62,914 bases of DNA from Gnetum montanum (lineage: Eukaryota; Streptophyta; Gnetopsida; Gnetales; Gnetaceae): assembly GCA_015680685.1 (NCBI GenBank), contig MNCI01000918.1, positions 271,242-334,155 on the forward strand, given 5' to 3'. Under the pieces are notes generated by a model. The model searched no databases. It was not told the origin of the DNA and saw only the letters and a program-made list of their open reading frames with translations. Numbering within the stretch: the first letter of the stretch is position 1; each line of letters starts with the position of its first letter. The position numbers and the translations under genes were made by a program. Of the stretch, positions 34,150 to 46,367 are shown one piece after another.

Positions 34150-35420
34150 AAATCTAAAACCTTGAAGCTTTATGAGCCACTTCCCTCTCTTCAATCCAAT
34201 TTCATTTTGGGCTAAGAATTGTTTAACTGTAGGCTCTATTAGCATAATATGAACTAATAATCTTTCCAAGTAATATATGAAATGCTGAAGTACCTTAATA
34301 ACTACAAATGCCTATTTCTTTATCTCTAAATAATTTAGCTCTGAACCTTTTAATTAATACCTAAAAAATCCAATTGGTCCATCTTGACTGTTGTCTCTTT
34401 GAGTTAAAATAGCAACAATTGAATCATTTGAAGCAAAAGCATATAACCAAAAGCCTTCTTTCAATTTTGGCTTTACTAAATATGGGGCTTCTTGAATAGT
34501 CCTTTTTATTTTTGCTAAGGCTCTCTCTGATGCTAGTGTTTTCTCTACTAGGACATCTTTATTTAGCATATGTTTCAAAGGTTTAGTAATTTCAGTGAAT
34601 CCAAGAATAAATTTCTTAACAAAATTTATCTTTCCAATGAAATATCTAAGAGACTTTTTACTTGTAGGATGCTTGATATTTTGTATTGCTTGAGTTTGGG
34701 AGTTATCTATAGTAATTCCTTCTTGACAAATTACATGGCCTAGTAAACTTCCAAATTTAACCCCAAAGATACATTTCTTAGGATTTAATGAAATACCATA
34801 CTCATGACATCTATCAAAAACTTATTGAAGATGACTAGTATGATCTTCCTTTCTTTTTAAAAAGACAATGATATCATTTAAATAAGCCATAATGAACTTG
34901 CATATTGAACATTTAAAAGCTAAATCCATTGCTCTTTGAAAGGTAGCTCTAGCATTTGACAATTCAAATGGCATTCTTTAGTAAGCAAAAGTTTCTCATT
35001 TGGTGATAAATGTTGTCTTATACTTGTCACCCTTCTCTACCATGATCTGATTATAGCCTAAAAACCATCTAAGAATGAATATACTTGACAACTTGATACA
35101 TTGGTCAAGATATGATCAATTCTAGGAAGTGGGCATTTATCTTTTTCAGAAGCTTCATTCAAAGTTTTGAAATTCACACAAAGCCTAATATCACCATTCT
35201 TCATCCTTAATAGAACAAGGTTAGCAAGCCATGTCAAATACCAGATAGGGTATATAATTTGGGGTTGCACTAACTTCTTGATCTTAGCTTCCATAGCTAG
35301 TTCAAACGATGGATTCAATTTCCTTTATTTTTGTTTTATTGCTTTACAACTGTTTATCAAAGGAATTTTATGTGTCATCACCTCTAGTCAAAAATTCTTA
35401 AGATCATCATAAGACCAAGA
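34150..35420 (-). pseudogene. RT-RNase H of element E
   Basis: RT begins near 35340 with RKLNPSFELAMEAKIKKLVQ, then IIYPIWYLTWLANLVLLRMKNG, IRLCVNFKTLNEAS, CPLPRIDHILTNVS and YSFLDGF. Later blocks are in shifted frames (LNCQMLELPFKEQ for NAxATFQR, near 34950). The gypsy-type RNase H (about 34578-34180) has PKLKEGFWLYAFASNDSIVA and ILTQRDNSQDGPIGFF. The region between RNase H and integrase is short and has no second RNase H. The RT resembles the Tat branch. Confidence 0.75.
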
Positions 35421-35575
35421 AAAATTTTCCAAATTATTTTTCAAGAGTAATAATAATTTTTTCTTGAAAATTGAATCCTTTTCCTTTATGACACTTAATA
35501 TTTTTGGTATCTCAGCAGATCAAAAGTTCACTACTTCATAAGCTTGATCGTCTGGATTTTGTATATCTTTTCCTA

Positions 35576-36099
35576 TGATGAGTGCTGAGGTACCCCTACA
35601 CTCAACCATACGAATATGAGCATTCACGCACAATCTGGTCGAACTCCATGGATAGGCTAGTTGTGGTATCTAGATAGTTACATGTTGATCGTAGTTCGTT
35701 GTCTTCCCACCTGGACTAGTATTTTCTTTGTCACGTATGGTTTAGTCCAGAGTGAGGCATATAATGTGATCCTAAACTAGTGCTACTCCTAGAGACAATG
35801 GAAAATAATNCACTCGAATAAAGATGTTGTACAATTACAAGCATCACACTACGAGCATGCACTTGGGAAAATAGTCTAACTCCTACAGAAAAAAATGCAA
35901 GGGCTTCGCTACAACTAATTTCTATGATACCTAGGTGTGGCAGAGGGCCACTTATTTATAGGGTAAAATAGGCTCTGCGTAAACGGGGCCACGTCAATAC
36001 ATGAAGGGATGCGTTGACGGAGCTACGTCGACACGGCCATGCATACGGGGCCTCATATACGCGGCCTAGTCGATGCATCGACTACTTAGCGGTTCATCA
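35576..36099 (-). mobile_element. Solo LTR (A/B/H family relative) inside element E
   Basis: 524 bp starting TGATGAGTGCTGAGGTACCC and ending GGTTCATCA. It shares its first 100 bases and the TATA-proximal layout with LTRs of A and H. Near-matching target duplication: TCCTA (35571-35575) and TCCTG (36100-36104). Its U3 has no GATATC cluster; instead it has GTCGAC-like and TCGATGCATCGA palindromes near 36035-36085. An N at 35810 joins two partial sequences, so some LTR sequence is probably missing in the assembly. No internal region: a solo LTR left by recombination. Confidence 0.8.
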
Positions 36100-36319
36100 T
36101 CCTGCAAGCAACTTTTTGCTAAACTCATGTTCATAATCAATCACCTTGTTGGGAATAGAATTTTTCTTAAACCTTGACATTGTTTTAGGTATGATTTGAC
36201 TTTCGAATTCTTGTTTATTTCTCATAAACCTGAGTACTTGTTCATCATCTTCAAATAATTGTAAATGCTTTATGTCATCTGCTATTAACAGTTGATGTTC
36301 ATTCTCAATCATTACACCT

Positions 36320-36730
36320 TCATAACCTACTATGTTTTTTACATCTAATGTTGAAGCTGCTTTTGCTGAATCATCCGCTATATAATTGTCTTCCCTACCT
36401 ATATGCTCTAATTTGTAGTGATGAAATTAATCTAGAATTTTGCAAAAAATTTGTTTGTAGGGTCATAAGAATAAGCTTTTTATTGCATAATTACCTTTAA
36501 TTTGTTCACAAACTAATCTTGAGTCTCCTTTTATGGTGATTACCTTGATTCCTTTTTCCAATGTTGTTTTAATTCCAATACTTAGAGCTTCATATTTGGC
36601 CTTGTTATTAGTACAAGGGAAAGATAGATGAATTACCTTGAATATTTTTGGGGAATCATCTTTTACTAGAACTATTCTAGCCCTTGCACCTTTGGAATTA
36701 TAAGAACCATTGAATTATAGTTTCCATTTG
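36320..36730 (-). pseudogene. Extra (archaeal-type-like) RNase H between protease and RT
   Basis: Reading down the minus strand: FNGSYNSKGARARIVLVKDD (near 36710), SFPCTNNKAKYEALSIGIK, VITIKGDSRLVCEQIKGNY, YKLEHIGREDNYIADDSAKAAS (near 36360). This is the pattern DGS...TNNxAEYEAL...GDSxLV...RxxNxxAD of the second RNase H acquired by Tat-branch elements. The first catalytic Asp is Asn, the catalytic Glu is Lys, and the GDS Asp is kept. The gypsy RNase H after RT is separately present, so this is a true second domain. The usual position I know is after the first RNase H; here it lies before RT. Confidence 0.7.
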
Positions 36731-36893
36731 CTCTCATCTTGAGATTCTTCTTTTTCCAAGTTACAAACTACTTGAAGTGTGTATATTTTGGTTTAAAAAG
36801 CTCTTGTTTCAACGAATTTATTCTTTCCATTTGAGGTAATTTTTCATTCATCAAAGGCTCACTATAAATGTATATTTGATTCAACTCTCCTTT

Positions 36894-37385
36894 CTAAGGT
36901 AGACACATATGAGAATAATTTGTTGATATGTAACCTAAGAAATTCTTACTCCAACTTCTACTCAATAAAAGACTACGTGGATCTTGTATATCTACCAGTT
37001 GAATAGTTATTCTACTTTTTCTATGGGGTTTAGAAGTGATTTCTAATAGAACATTGGGTAGTTGATCCACAATCTTCACTCTACTTTTGTCCACTTGAAT
37101 GATCTTTTTATTTAATTTTTCTAGAATCAAATAAAGTTTTGTGCATATAGATAACAACATGATAGTAGATGTAGCTCCAAAATCGACTAAAAAATCATGA
37201 AGATACTTTTCCTTTAACTTCATTATCAAAAGAAAAGGTGGAGCTTCATTATCAAGAGTACAATCATAGCTAGTTTTTGTTTTCTCATCATTGTTGGACA
37301 CATAGCTTAACTCTGACTCTCTAACTCTTCTTTTACTTTTAATAAATTCTAAATTCTTTCTTTGTTGATCTCCTATTTGTAACAA
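36894..37385 (-). pseudogene. Aspartic protease of element E
   Basis: A 163-codon open run. The domain starts near residue 45 (APPFLLIMKLKEKYLHDFLVD) with the active-site loop VDFGAT in place of xDSGAS (Ser to Phe at the residue after Asp). LLSICTKLYL, QVDKSRVKIVDQLPNVLLEI and IQDPRSLLLSRSW follow, the last corresponding to the ILGRPW block. The N-terminal 45 residues are a charged linker from gag. It is a retropepsin by position and motif, probably inactive. Confidence 0.7.
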
Positions 37386-37497
37386 TTAATAAATGCTAAT
37401 ATTTACCCTAAAATGTTTAATATCTTCAATCAAATCATATTCTCCATCTCCATAAAAACCTAATTTCTTCATCCATTTATTAAGAGTCTGATTTACC

Positions 37498-38700
37498 TTA
37501 CTCTACTTGATCTTCCTTACCTTTGTTTTTCTCTCTTCTACTTGGTTCGAAAACTTTCCTCTTAGTGGATGGATCAAAAATTATGTTTGGAGGGCTAGAA
37601 GTAGTTAATCTTTCTTTTGATCTTAGATTATATCCATTTTCTCCATTGTTATTACACTCTTCATCTAATGATATATCCTCTTCAAAACTTGATAAAGAAG
37701 AAGTATTACTGGATCCATCGTTAGAAGATTTGCTTGCATAATGAATACTAGATAGCTTATGATCTGATTCAATATCAAGGAAGTTGGACATAACAAAATC
37801 ACTCTCATTCTCATTGTCGGATACCTTAGCATCTTGATGCTTATATTTTCTATTTTTCTTTTCTTCCTTGATATTAACTTTTGTCAAAGATTTTCCTAAT
37901 TTCACTACTTTGTTGAATAAGTCTCTTATTAACTATCCCTTTTTTTATTCTTTTCTTTCTAACTCTTGCTTTGTCTTAATACGAGGTGGCCCTAATAATG
38001 TTTTAAGTTGAGGAAAATCTTGTACAAGAATCATCATTTTCTCTATTTTTCATCATTTAAGTTTAACTATTTTTCTAACTATATGGCTTCACTAAAGTAG
38101 TCATTAAATGTTTGCAAGTTTGGAGTTCTCCTCAACCAAATTGAAATATTGGTATTCACAACCTTAAGATAAGTATCTCTTAGCATTTCATTTGATGGTC
38201 TATATTATCTTTGAAAGAGCCCACATATTCATTGAAATTTAATGTTGAAATTTCTAATTCACTCTTTAACTCCTTGCTTAGCCCTTACTAGCCCACAATA
38301 CAGTTGTTGTTGATCCAATTTATTGCCAAATTGGGCAAAGAAAATACTCTTCATATCATCCCAACTTATGATACGGTTACTTGGCAAACTTGAACACCAA
38401 ATTTGAGCCATATCCTTTAAGTTTGCTACAAGCTTAATCTTGATGTTGAATATTAGCATGGGCTAAAGCTAACTCAAACAAGTGAATGTGTTCTTTAGCT
38501 AAGTAAGCTTTTCTAGAAATAAAAGGCTTAGAAAAATATTTATAAACCACCTTAGGAATATTATTGTAATTTTGAAATCCTAATGGTGTAACTCTTTGCC
38601 AAGGATTTGCCATCCTGTTAGAATTCCTTTTAATCATTAAACTCTTATACTTCTTAGAATTTCTCTTATAGACTAATAAACTAGACAAAAGGGTTGATCT
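37498..38700 (-). pseudogene. Gag and acidic linker of element E
   Basis: On the minus strand, a basic N-terminus (YKRNSKKYKSLMIKRNSNRM) is followed by FSKPFISRKAYLAKEHIHLFELALAHANI (about 38530), a frame change, then LVANLKDMAQIWCSSLPSN and SWDDMKSIFFAQFGNKLD (38459-38300). This fits the retrotransposon-gag core (WxxLxxxSIxSWxxLxxxFxxxF). The 135-codon open run 37905-37498 is Ser/Asp/Glu-rich and ends in NLRSKERLTT and REKNKGKEDQ. No zinc knuckle was seen. Confidence 0.65.
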
Positions 38701-38790
38701 TCTTATCCTTCTAGTATTTACTCCACTACTTGTTCCAAACTATCAATATGTTTGGTCATGAACTGAAAATAGTATCGTGAGTATACTATT

Positions 38791-41340
38791 TGAGTATATG
38801 TTTGTTGTAGGATTGTGTATGAAATTGTAATTGGCTATCATAAAAGAAATTCAGCTAACTTTGTCAAATATTGTGAGTTGTTCAAGGTTTCTTTTTTGTC
38901 CAATCACTTAGTCTATATAGTTTTTATAGTACGTCACTTGTAACAAATAAAATTTTGCAAAAACATTTGAGCACATTTCTACCAATCTACTCCTAATTTC
39001 CCCCATAGAGAAAGTTCCAGAAGAAAACTAGAAATAGAGGGAGATTTAATGGACTTAGAAAGATAAAGAAAAGAAAGAAAATTTGTGTGAAATCTCAAAT
39101 ATTTAAGCAAGATAAATTAACATGAGGAAACACTTCATAATAAAGCTATTCCAATTCAATCTAACTACGAATTGTCCAAACCCTTTGAGCTAAAGAAGTA
39201 ATTTCATAAAGACAATCTTATTATACTACCAAAAATGCTACGTAAATGACAAAGTATAAGTCTATGTTTTGGCTAGCTAATAGTTTTCAAATAGTGAATT
39301 CAATAGAGCTTTAAAAATTTTTGACAATTTCAGGATTGAAATACTAAGGCCATACACTTTAAAACAATGAAGCTATTTCAGTTTTCTCAAAATACTAAAG
39401 ATTTTGTTAGATCCTTTATGCTTAAAACATGCAATTTTGTTAAGAAATTACTATTAAGTTGTTGTTGAGGCTTTTCAATAACATAAGCTCTTCTATGGCA
39501 AATCTTAATAGCAATCTAATATTGTGCAAAAATAGAGCTATAAAAGCAATATAGAAAAAATCCAAAAATTAAATGCCAAGCACGATACTATCTAAAATAG
39601 CTAAGCAACTAAAACAAAATAGGAAGAAATGAACTCATGGGATTAAAACAGAGAAGCTAAATTGATGTCTTTCGCAAGCCATGCTTTTACAATTCTCAGT
39701 TTTCTTCAAAGTTACTCCACCCCCTCCTTCTTTCTACCTTTAAGTTTCTTTTATAGTGACCTTAGGATAGTTACAATAATCATGAGAACTTAATGGTATT
39801 ACAAATATCTAAGAATATTAATTTATAACCATCCTATAAGTTATAAATTCCATAAGAAGTTATTAGAAATTTGAGCTATGGTTGCCAAGTGTTTCATTGG
39901 TAACAAATAGCATGGAGATTACCATGGGAAGTTACAAAAATTAGAGAAATATATGCCATAATTGGCAAGTGTCCTCTTGGTAATCACAACTTTACAAATA
40001 TTAAGGAAATTAATTTATAACTTCCATAGGAGGTTATAACTCCTTATATAAAGTTTTAATGCTATAGAAAATAAAGGTATGTTTGCCAAATGTCTATAAA
40101 TCCTCTTCCTTATAATTTTAGAAGATATATTGCATGCAATGAAATTATTATATCTCCTATTATCAATAATTTTGTGCCAAATTTGGCTTATTCCCATAAT
40201 GGAGGTTAAAATTTCTAAATGATACTTTACTTTGTAGAAGGTAGATTAAATTAAAATAATAAAATCACTTAAAACCATAATACGATGGGAAAAATTTAGG
40301 AAGATGGCATTAGCCCTACAATCACACATTGAATCCCATGAGTTCATCAAAATCTACAACCACATATCATGCCTTGTTCTTGTTGTGCTCACAAACAGAA
40401 TAAAGGAACACTATCTCAGCAAAGTGGGGTTTCATGACCACCACGTGGTGACCTTTGTGTTTCACATCCCTTCTTACCTAGCAACGACTCCTGGATCTTT
40501 TTGTGGTAGAGTCTTATGGTTTTTTTTCTAGTTGTCATGGTTGTTTACACTAGCATCGCTTAGGGTTATTATGGTTGTTTTTGCCATCTCTACTTCTTCC
40601 ATGTGTTGTAGGTTGGCCATTGACCCAATATGCAGAGGTAAGGGTTTTTGCACATTCCCATGTTGTACCTTGGTAGTTTTGGAACTACCAAAAATGCTCA
40701 TACACTTACCTCATGCTCACTGTAGTGCTTGTTTCGTGACTTCATTGGTTCAAATGCAACCATCATTGTAGTCATAATCAGTTAGGATATGCTACACAGG
40801 ATAATCCTTTGGCTTGTTCATGATGCCCACAGCTAACTATGGCATTTCTGGCTATGGATCTAGCCACGTTCTTGGCTACATTGGCCATGGTCACGTTACC
40901 TTCTAGTGTAGTAAGGATTTGATCTTGAAAGCCTATGCCATTGGAGACCATTTAGTGTCGATAATTCAAACTAGTACTAGGTGCCTTGACATTACTGTTG
41001 TTTTCTTGAATGACTATTGCAACAACTTTGGATATTTTGATGAATGCCATCTTTGAAACTTTGGAATTTTATTTTTAAGATTTATTGAATTCTTCTTAAT
41101 GTTTACCAAATTTTTGATTAAAATATAATATAACTTTCTTGAACATATCCCTCACATGAATCTAGTAATCTCCTCTAACATTGCTTTGAAATATTACCTT
41201 TAAAACCTTTTCCTTGCAATTGATATTGGGCTAGCTTCAAATATGTCTTTTATAAAAACAAAGTAACATAACTTTATTCTTTTCTTAAATCCTACCAAGA
41301 ATCATCACTTCTCCATGATAATGATGAAAATGTGACAACA
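38791..41340 (-). repeat. 5' LTR of element E
   Basis: 2550 bp, partner of 29032-31546. Its inner edge on the plus strand reads ACTATT|TGAGTATATG. The sequence next to it contains a hairpin (ATAGTAT...ATACTAT, 38769-38789) where the PBS should be; I could not match it to a tRNA. Confidence 0.8.
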
Positions 41341-42470
41341 ATCATCCATCCACTCATTTCCAATAACAAGGTATTTTTACCATAGACATAATTACATTCT
41401 ATTCATAAGAAAACTAAAATAAACTTGTGATCATTATGCTTGGATGGAAAAATAAAGAACCAAGTGGGAATGAAAAGGGTGTGATATCAAGGGGATTTGT
41501 GGATTCTTTAAAGCTACTACTATGAGTCTTATTATACTATTAATTTTTATTATTTACTTGAGTTCCAACGAAAAATGGAAGTGTGGTATAAAATAGGTGT
41601 TACCTTGCGATGTCACTCTAAAGATATGTTACACATGCCTGAAGGTAGGTGACTTCTTAGGAATTTCAAGGTTTCTTGGACTTACATTAGTTATGGGGCT
41701 AGAAAGACATGTATCTCATGCCTAAAGACACTCCTATGTCCAATGGCCAAGTCTCCTTTAAAATAAACTATGTAGGAATAAAATTACTTCCTTGTACTTC
41801 ATTGCCAAGCAATAATACAATGCAATGTTACTAGTATATGGTGTGGAATGAGTTTGGATCTTAGACAAAATGACTAATGATCATTTTAACCATATGTTAC
41901 ACATAGAATTCATTATGCCTATGGTAAGAAACCTCACATCCTATTTTTTGCAATCCCTGCTACTACCATTCCACCTCACTATTATATATAATCATAATTT
42001 TATGGTTTTGTATAATATGATGTTATTTTTTTATTGGGGCAATACTAACATGTGTATTTTGAAAGATAAGTATGATTTACACTCAACTCCTTAAATGCCC
42101 ATGGACACTTATAGGCATGGTTATACAAGGGCATTAGGACTCGAGCGTACTTTGGGAAGGATCCACTTGTATAACTTTTGTATTTCATACTTAATAACTA
42201 ATTCCACATCATTTTGTACCTCTTGAATACTCAAAAAATCATTGCTATTTTTCTACATATTCATATTCATTCATAAGTTTAGCAATTTTTATGAATCATC
42301 TCCTAAAAGCTTAATCAACTTACCTTTCTCAAAATCTTTCTTTCAAATACTTTTGATGATAAATTCTTATATTTTAAGTGTTAGCTATGCTTGATAACCA
42401 TTTGGATCATCTTTACATCTTCTAAACTATCCATTTCATTCATTTTTTTCATTAAAATTTGCAAAACTTT
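41341..42470 (+). other. 3' non-coding region of D, continued
   Basis: Resumes after E. Collinear short matches to A/B/G 3' modules include GAAAAGGGTGTGATATCAAG (about 41483, cf. 60698), TTAGTTATGGGGCTAGAAAG (about 41687, cf. 19083) and CGTACTTTGGGAAGGATCCA (about 42148, cf. 61469). These matches show that D carries the same module. No coding sequence is supported. Confidence 0.6.
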
Positions 42471-42880
42471 GGACAGGTCAACGATGATATCGTAGATACA
42501 ATATATGAGTCCCTGTGATATTGCATCAACAATGTCATATTTATAATATTGGCCTTCTAAAAATCTATATATACACACAGACCATTAGAAAATTTTTTCA
42601 TTTCCTCATTTCATGCATAGGGAGTTCATGTTGTTTTTCTAACTTCCAATTTTTAGAGCTTCATATCTTTCTCATCGCATGTTCAATTTGAGTCATTCTT
42701 ATTTTCTTTTGTTTACAAAGTGACCAACTCAATCATGGGGAAGAGTGTTACACATAGTGTTTTGCAAATTATGTTAAAAATTTTCTAACACCTACAAGAA
42801 CAGAGTAATAGTACTAACAATAAAAGATAATCACATTTAGATCCAACATAAGCCAATAAACTTAATGTTTCCTTCCAAGT
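42471..42880 (+). repeat. LTR-like fragment
   Basis: GATGATATCGTAGATACAAT (about 42483) resembles the U3 motif of the D LTR (GATATCGTATCTACAATATC). It is followed by TATA-like TATATATACACACAG (about 42565). It could be the 3' LTR of D or the 5' LTR of C; F was inserted at its right edge. Neither boundary is sharp. Confidence 0.4.
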
Positions 42881-43388
42881 TGTGACATCCTGTTCTTGGA
42901 TGTTGTAAAAATACAATTGCTTAGTTTAATGCATTCATTGTTTTCTTAGATAATATATTAGAAACACTATAAATATTTAATAAATAAATTAACTGGTAAA
43001 TAAATAATTAGTACTAAAGAATGAAAAGAGGAAAACAAAAGAATTTTATTAATAGAAGAGAGTACTATAACACCCTCTGGGTTATCTTCCTATGCCACTT
43101 AAGCCTTAGAGGCGATCCAGCATTACCACCATGTTTAGGTTGTCCTACCAAATGGGTGATCAATCCCTTTTTGTTCGGCTTCACCTAGCTCCCATTACTT
43201 GCCTATCCTAGCTCCACAACTCCATGCTTGGCATGACCTCTAACTTGGCCTTAAATGACATAGGTCAAACCCTTTCTTAAGGGATACATGAATAATTGTA
43301 ACTCCTCATAATGATGTGCCCCTTCATTTGAAGGTTAATTACATTATTTACAATTGTTTCCACCCTTAACAAGGGACAAGACGTTACA
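42881..43388 (-). repeat. 3' LTR of element F
   Basis: On the minus strand it starts TGTAACGTCTTGTCCC and ends GGATGTCACA. It is directly preceded by the PPT-like AGGAGGGTAGAT (43389-43400, minus). The last codons of pol lie just outside (GASGG-like near 43400), as usual for chromoviruses. Confidence 0.85.
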
Positions 43389-43559
43389 ATCTACCCTCCT
43401 GAGGCATCTAGCTCATCCTCATGTGCTTCCTCTATGTCCAACTGCTTAGCTACTACTTCATCATTATGCTCTTTAGCTTTGGTTCCTTTATTTTCCTCAT
43501 TATCATCTATACAAATAGAAGATTAGAAACTATAAAACATCATTTATTACATTCATAAC

Positions 43560-44760
43560 AAATACAATTTATCATTTAATATCATGATGATCAAAAAGTT
43601 TGGGGTAAGTATTTAAAATAAACTTCCTATTTTCCTAGGTCTATCGATCACAATTTGACAATTGAACAAGTACTTCGCTAATATATTTATTTCATAATTT
43701 CTTGGTTTGTTGGTTCTTAATAGCAATGGGTCTAACTTCAAAGCTAGCGTTGGATCATAATGGCAAAGTATTCCAATCCAGCACATATGGTACATCATTT
43801 TCATGAAATTTCTTTAGTGAGCTCACATGGAAAACTAAATGAATTTTTAAGGTTGCTAGAAGATTCAATTGATATGCTACTTCACCAATTCTTTCATAGA
43901 TTTCAAATGGTCCACAAAATTTAGGTGCCAATTTAGTATATTTTCCAAGTTTAAGAAAACTTTTGGTAGGTTTTACTCTCAGTAATACTTGATCTCCTAC
44001 TTGGAATTCTTTTTTAAGTTGATGTTGATCTGCATATCCTTTATATTTATCTTGGGCATCTTATAAATTTTGTTTAACTCTTATGACAATGTTTTTTATT
44101 ATTTTCATTTCTTCTTCCTTCCATTCTGTTCTTAAGGTTGGATTTGCCCAGGTTAGTGGTGTATAGTAATTATGTCCATACATTACTTTGAATGTTGTTC
44201 AATGTATGAAACCTTGATAATTGTTATTATAGGAAAATTCTACTAGGTGCAAAGAATTCTTCCACATTTTTGGTCTACTCCCAACATAGCTTCGTAGAAT
44301 ATCTTCTAATATTGTATTCACATGTTCAGTTTGCCCATCAATCTCAGGATAGTAAGCTATGCTAAATTTCAATTGGATTCCAAGCTCTCTGAAGCAGTTT
44401 TTCCAAAATTCGAATATGAACTTGGGATCTTTATCTGAAGTGATAGATTTTGGACAATCATGTAATCAAAATACTTTACATACAAATTTTTGGGCTACTT
44501 TTTCTACTGTGCTTGTAGATTTCAAAGCTATAAAATGTGCCATCTTTGATAGATAATCAACCACTATGAAAATTGAATCATTTTCCTTTTTGGTTATTGG
44601 CAATCCCACAATGAAATTCATGGTGACATCTTCCCATTTCTAGGTTGGGACTTCCATAGGTTGTAATAATCCACTAGGTTTCCTCTATTTAGCTTTTATT
44701 CTTTGGCACGTTGGATAATTTTTTAATGTATGAGGACACATCATTCTTCATTCCAAGCCA
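43560..44760 (-). pseudogene. Integrase and chromodomain remnant of element F
   Basis: After CPHTLKNYPTCQRIK (about 44720), the core reads EDVTMNFIVGLPITK, IFIVVDYLSKMAHFIAL (catalytic Asp kept), ITSDKDPKFIFEFWK (Asp kept) and YYPEIDGQTEHVNTILED (Glu kept), so the DDE triad appears present. Next come [37 protein letters not shown] and [14 protein letters not shown]. The end (EVRPIAIKNQQTKKL, KYISEVLVQ, 43700-43620) resembles the start of a chromodomain, LRNRxIxEVLVQW. Stops and frameshifts are scattered. Chromovirus assignment rests on this and on the LTR/PPT layout. Confidence 0.8.
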
Positions 44761-46168
44761 AAAATAAGTGAATTATCATATAGGTCTTAATATAACCTAG
44801 GTGTCCTACATATGGTACTTTGTGTGCTTCACACAACAACTTTAGTCTCCAATTTTCCTCTGGTGTGCACACTCTTTGTCCTTTCATTAATAAACCGTTA
44901 TAGGTAAGTTGATATTGAGGCTTATAAGAAATACTGGTTAAAATATTTTTAAAATAAGAGTCTTCTTTTATTTGTTCCTTAATTTCTTTTTTCATAGGGA
45001 TTTTTACCACACTTATCATTAAGTTCCACATTCGACTAAGGGCATCAACTACTACATTTTTCTTACCGAGGATATATTTGATTTCAAAATCATATTCAGC
45101 CAATAATTCTACCCATCGCCTTTGACAGGCATTCAAAATAGGCTATCTCTACAAATATTCTAAACTTTTATGATCTGTTTTTAGTACAAACCTTTTTCCA
45201 CAAAGATAATGTCTCCAAACTTTCAAAGAATGAACAATTGCTAGCAATTCTAAATCATGGGTTGAGTAATTTACCTCAACTTGTAATTTATGAGATTCAT
45301 AACATACCGCTTTATCTTCTTATGAAAGAATTGCACTGATTCCTATTTCACAAGCATCAATCGATACTTCAAATGGTAATTCTTCATCTAGAATTCTCAA
45401 AATAGGTGTTGTTGTAAGTAGCATCTTTAATCTGAGAAAAGCTTCTCTACATTTTTCATCAAACTTGAACACATGTTTCTCCTGCAAAAGGTCAATCAAT
45501 GGGGCTACCAAGGTAGAATACTCTTTAATGAAACATCAATAAAAACCAACTACTATAACATCTTTTAATTCATGCTAGTCCTGAATCGCACTAATTTTTG
45601 TTGGATCTACTTGCAATCCTTTCCTAGAAACTATATGATCCAAATATGAAACTTATTTCTTAAAGAGTTCACATTTACTCAATTTAGCTTTTAGTTGATG
45701 CACTTTAAGAATTTCCATTGTAATTTTCAAATGTTTGACATGTTCTTCTCTTGACTTAGAATAAACAAGTATATCATGCATAAATACTATAATAAATTGA
45801 TCAAGATATTCATGAAAAATATTATTCATTAATGCCATGAATGTTGTAAGTGCATTAGTTAATCCAAATGACATCACAACAAATTTGTATAATCCATACC
45901 TTGTTCTAAAAGCAGTTTTCTCAATATCTTTCTCCTTGATCCTTATTTTATGATAACTTGATTTTAACTTAATCTTTGAAAAATAACATGCACCCATAAG
46001 TTGATCAAACAAATCATCAATCCTAGGCAAAGGATAAGTATTTTTAATCATCACTTTATTCAATGCTCTATAATCGATGCATAATCTTAGCATACAATCT
46101 TTCTTTTTAACAAATAAGATTGGTGTACCCCAAGGTGATACACTAGGTTGAATTTTCCCTTCTTTCAA
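44741..46168 (-). pseudogene. RT-RNase H of element F
   Basis: RT runs open for 171 codons (46168-45653): [81 protein letters not shown] and [15 protein letters not shown]. The catalytic FIDD has become FMHD (first Asp to His), so it is inactive. RNase H follows with PFEVSIDACEIGISAILS (about 45340), ACQRRWVELLAEYDFEIKYI and KKNVVVDALSR (45136-45030). The 131-codon run 45136-44741 bridges into the integrase zinc-binding region (EAHKVPYVGHLGYIKTY). This is typical chromovirus pol. Confidence 0.85.
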
Positions 46169-46367
46169 TAATTAGTCTAATTGTACTTTCAATTCTCTTA
46201 ATTCAGAAGTAGAAAATCTATAAGGGGCTTTTGAAATTGGTTGTGTACTAAGAAAAATATCAATAGCATGCTCAACAACTCTTTTTGGAGGTAGTTCTCT
46301 AGTTTCACCAAATACCAAATCTTTATATTCCTTAAGTTCTTTCAAAATCTCAGTACTTGAAGATCTC

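Larger units (their letters stand above)
29032..41340 (-). mobile_element. Element E: Tat-like Ty3/gypsy with 2.5-kb LTRs
   Basis: LTRs 29032-31546 and 38791-41340 (TG...CA on the element's own strand) flank a minus-strand interior: gag, acidic region, protease, an extra RNase H, RT, RNase H, integrase, a 3' ORF and PPT. A solo LTR (35576-36099) lies between the extra RNase H and RT. No clear target duplication was found (AATCT and ATCAT flank it). It is inserted in the 3' region of D, which resumes at 41341. All reading frames are broken. Confidence 0.85.
22431..42470 (+). mobile_element. Element D: Athila-like gag-pol retrotransposon (split by E)
   Basis: D starts with an LTR fragment (TGATGAAATATTTG), then gag, protease, RT, RNase H and integrase in Ty3/gypsy order. 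It then continues into a 3' non-coding region interrupted by E at 29032-41340. Gag, protease and the post-protease spacer are collinear with A, B and G, but D alone has pol. The FGLCNAP and DGYSGYN blocks of its RT are typical of the Athila/Tat branch. Heavily decayed. The 3' boundary is uncertain; I place it near 42470, where sequence like A/G 3' module (for example TACTTTGGGAAGGATCCACT at 42149) gives way to LTR-like sequence. Confidence 0.75.
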
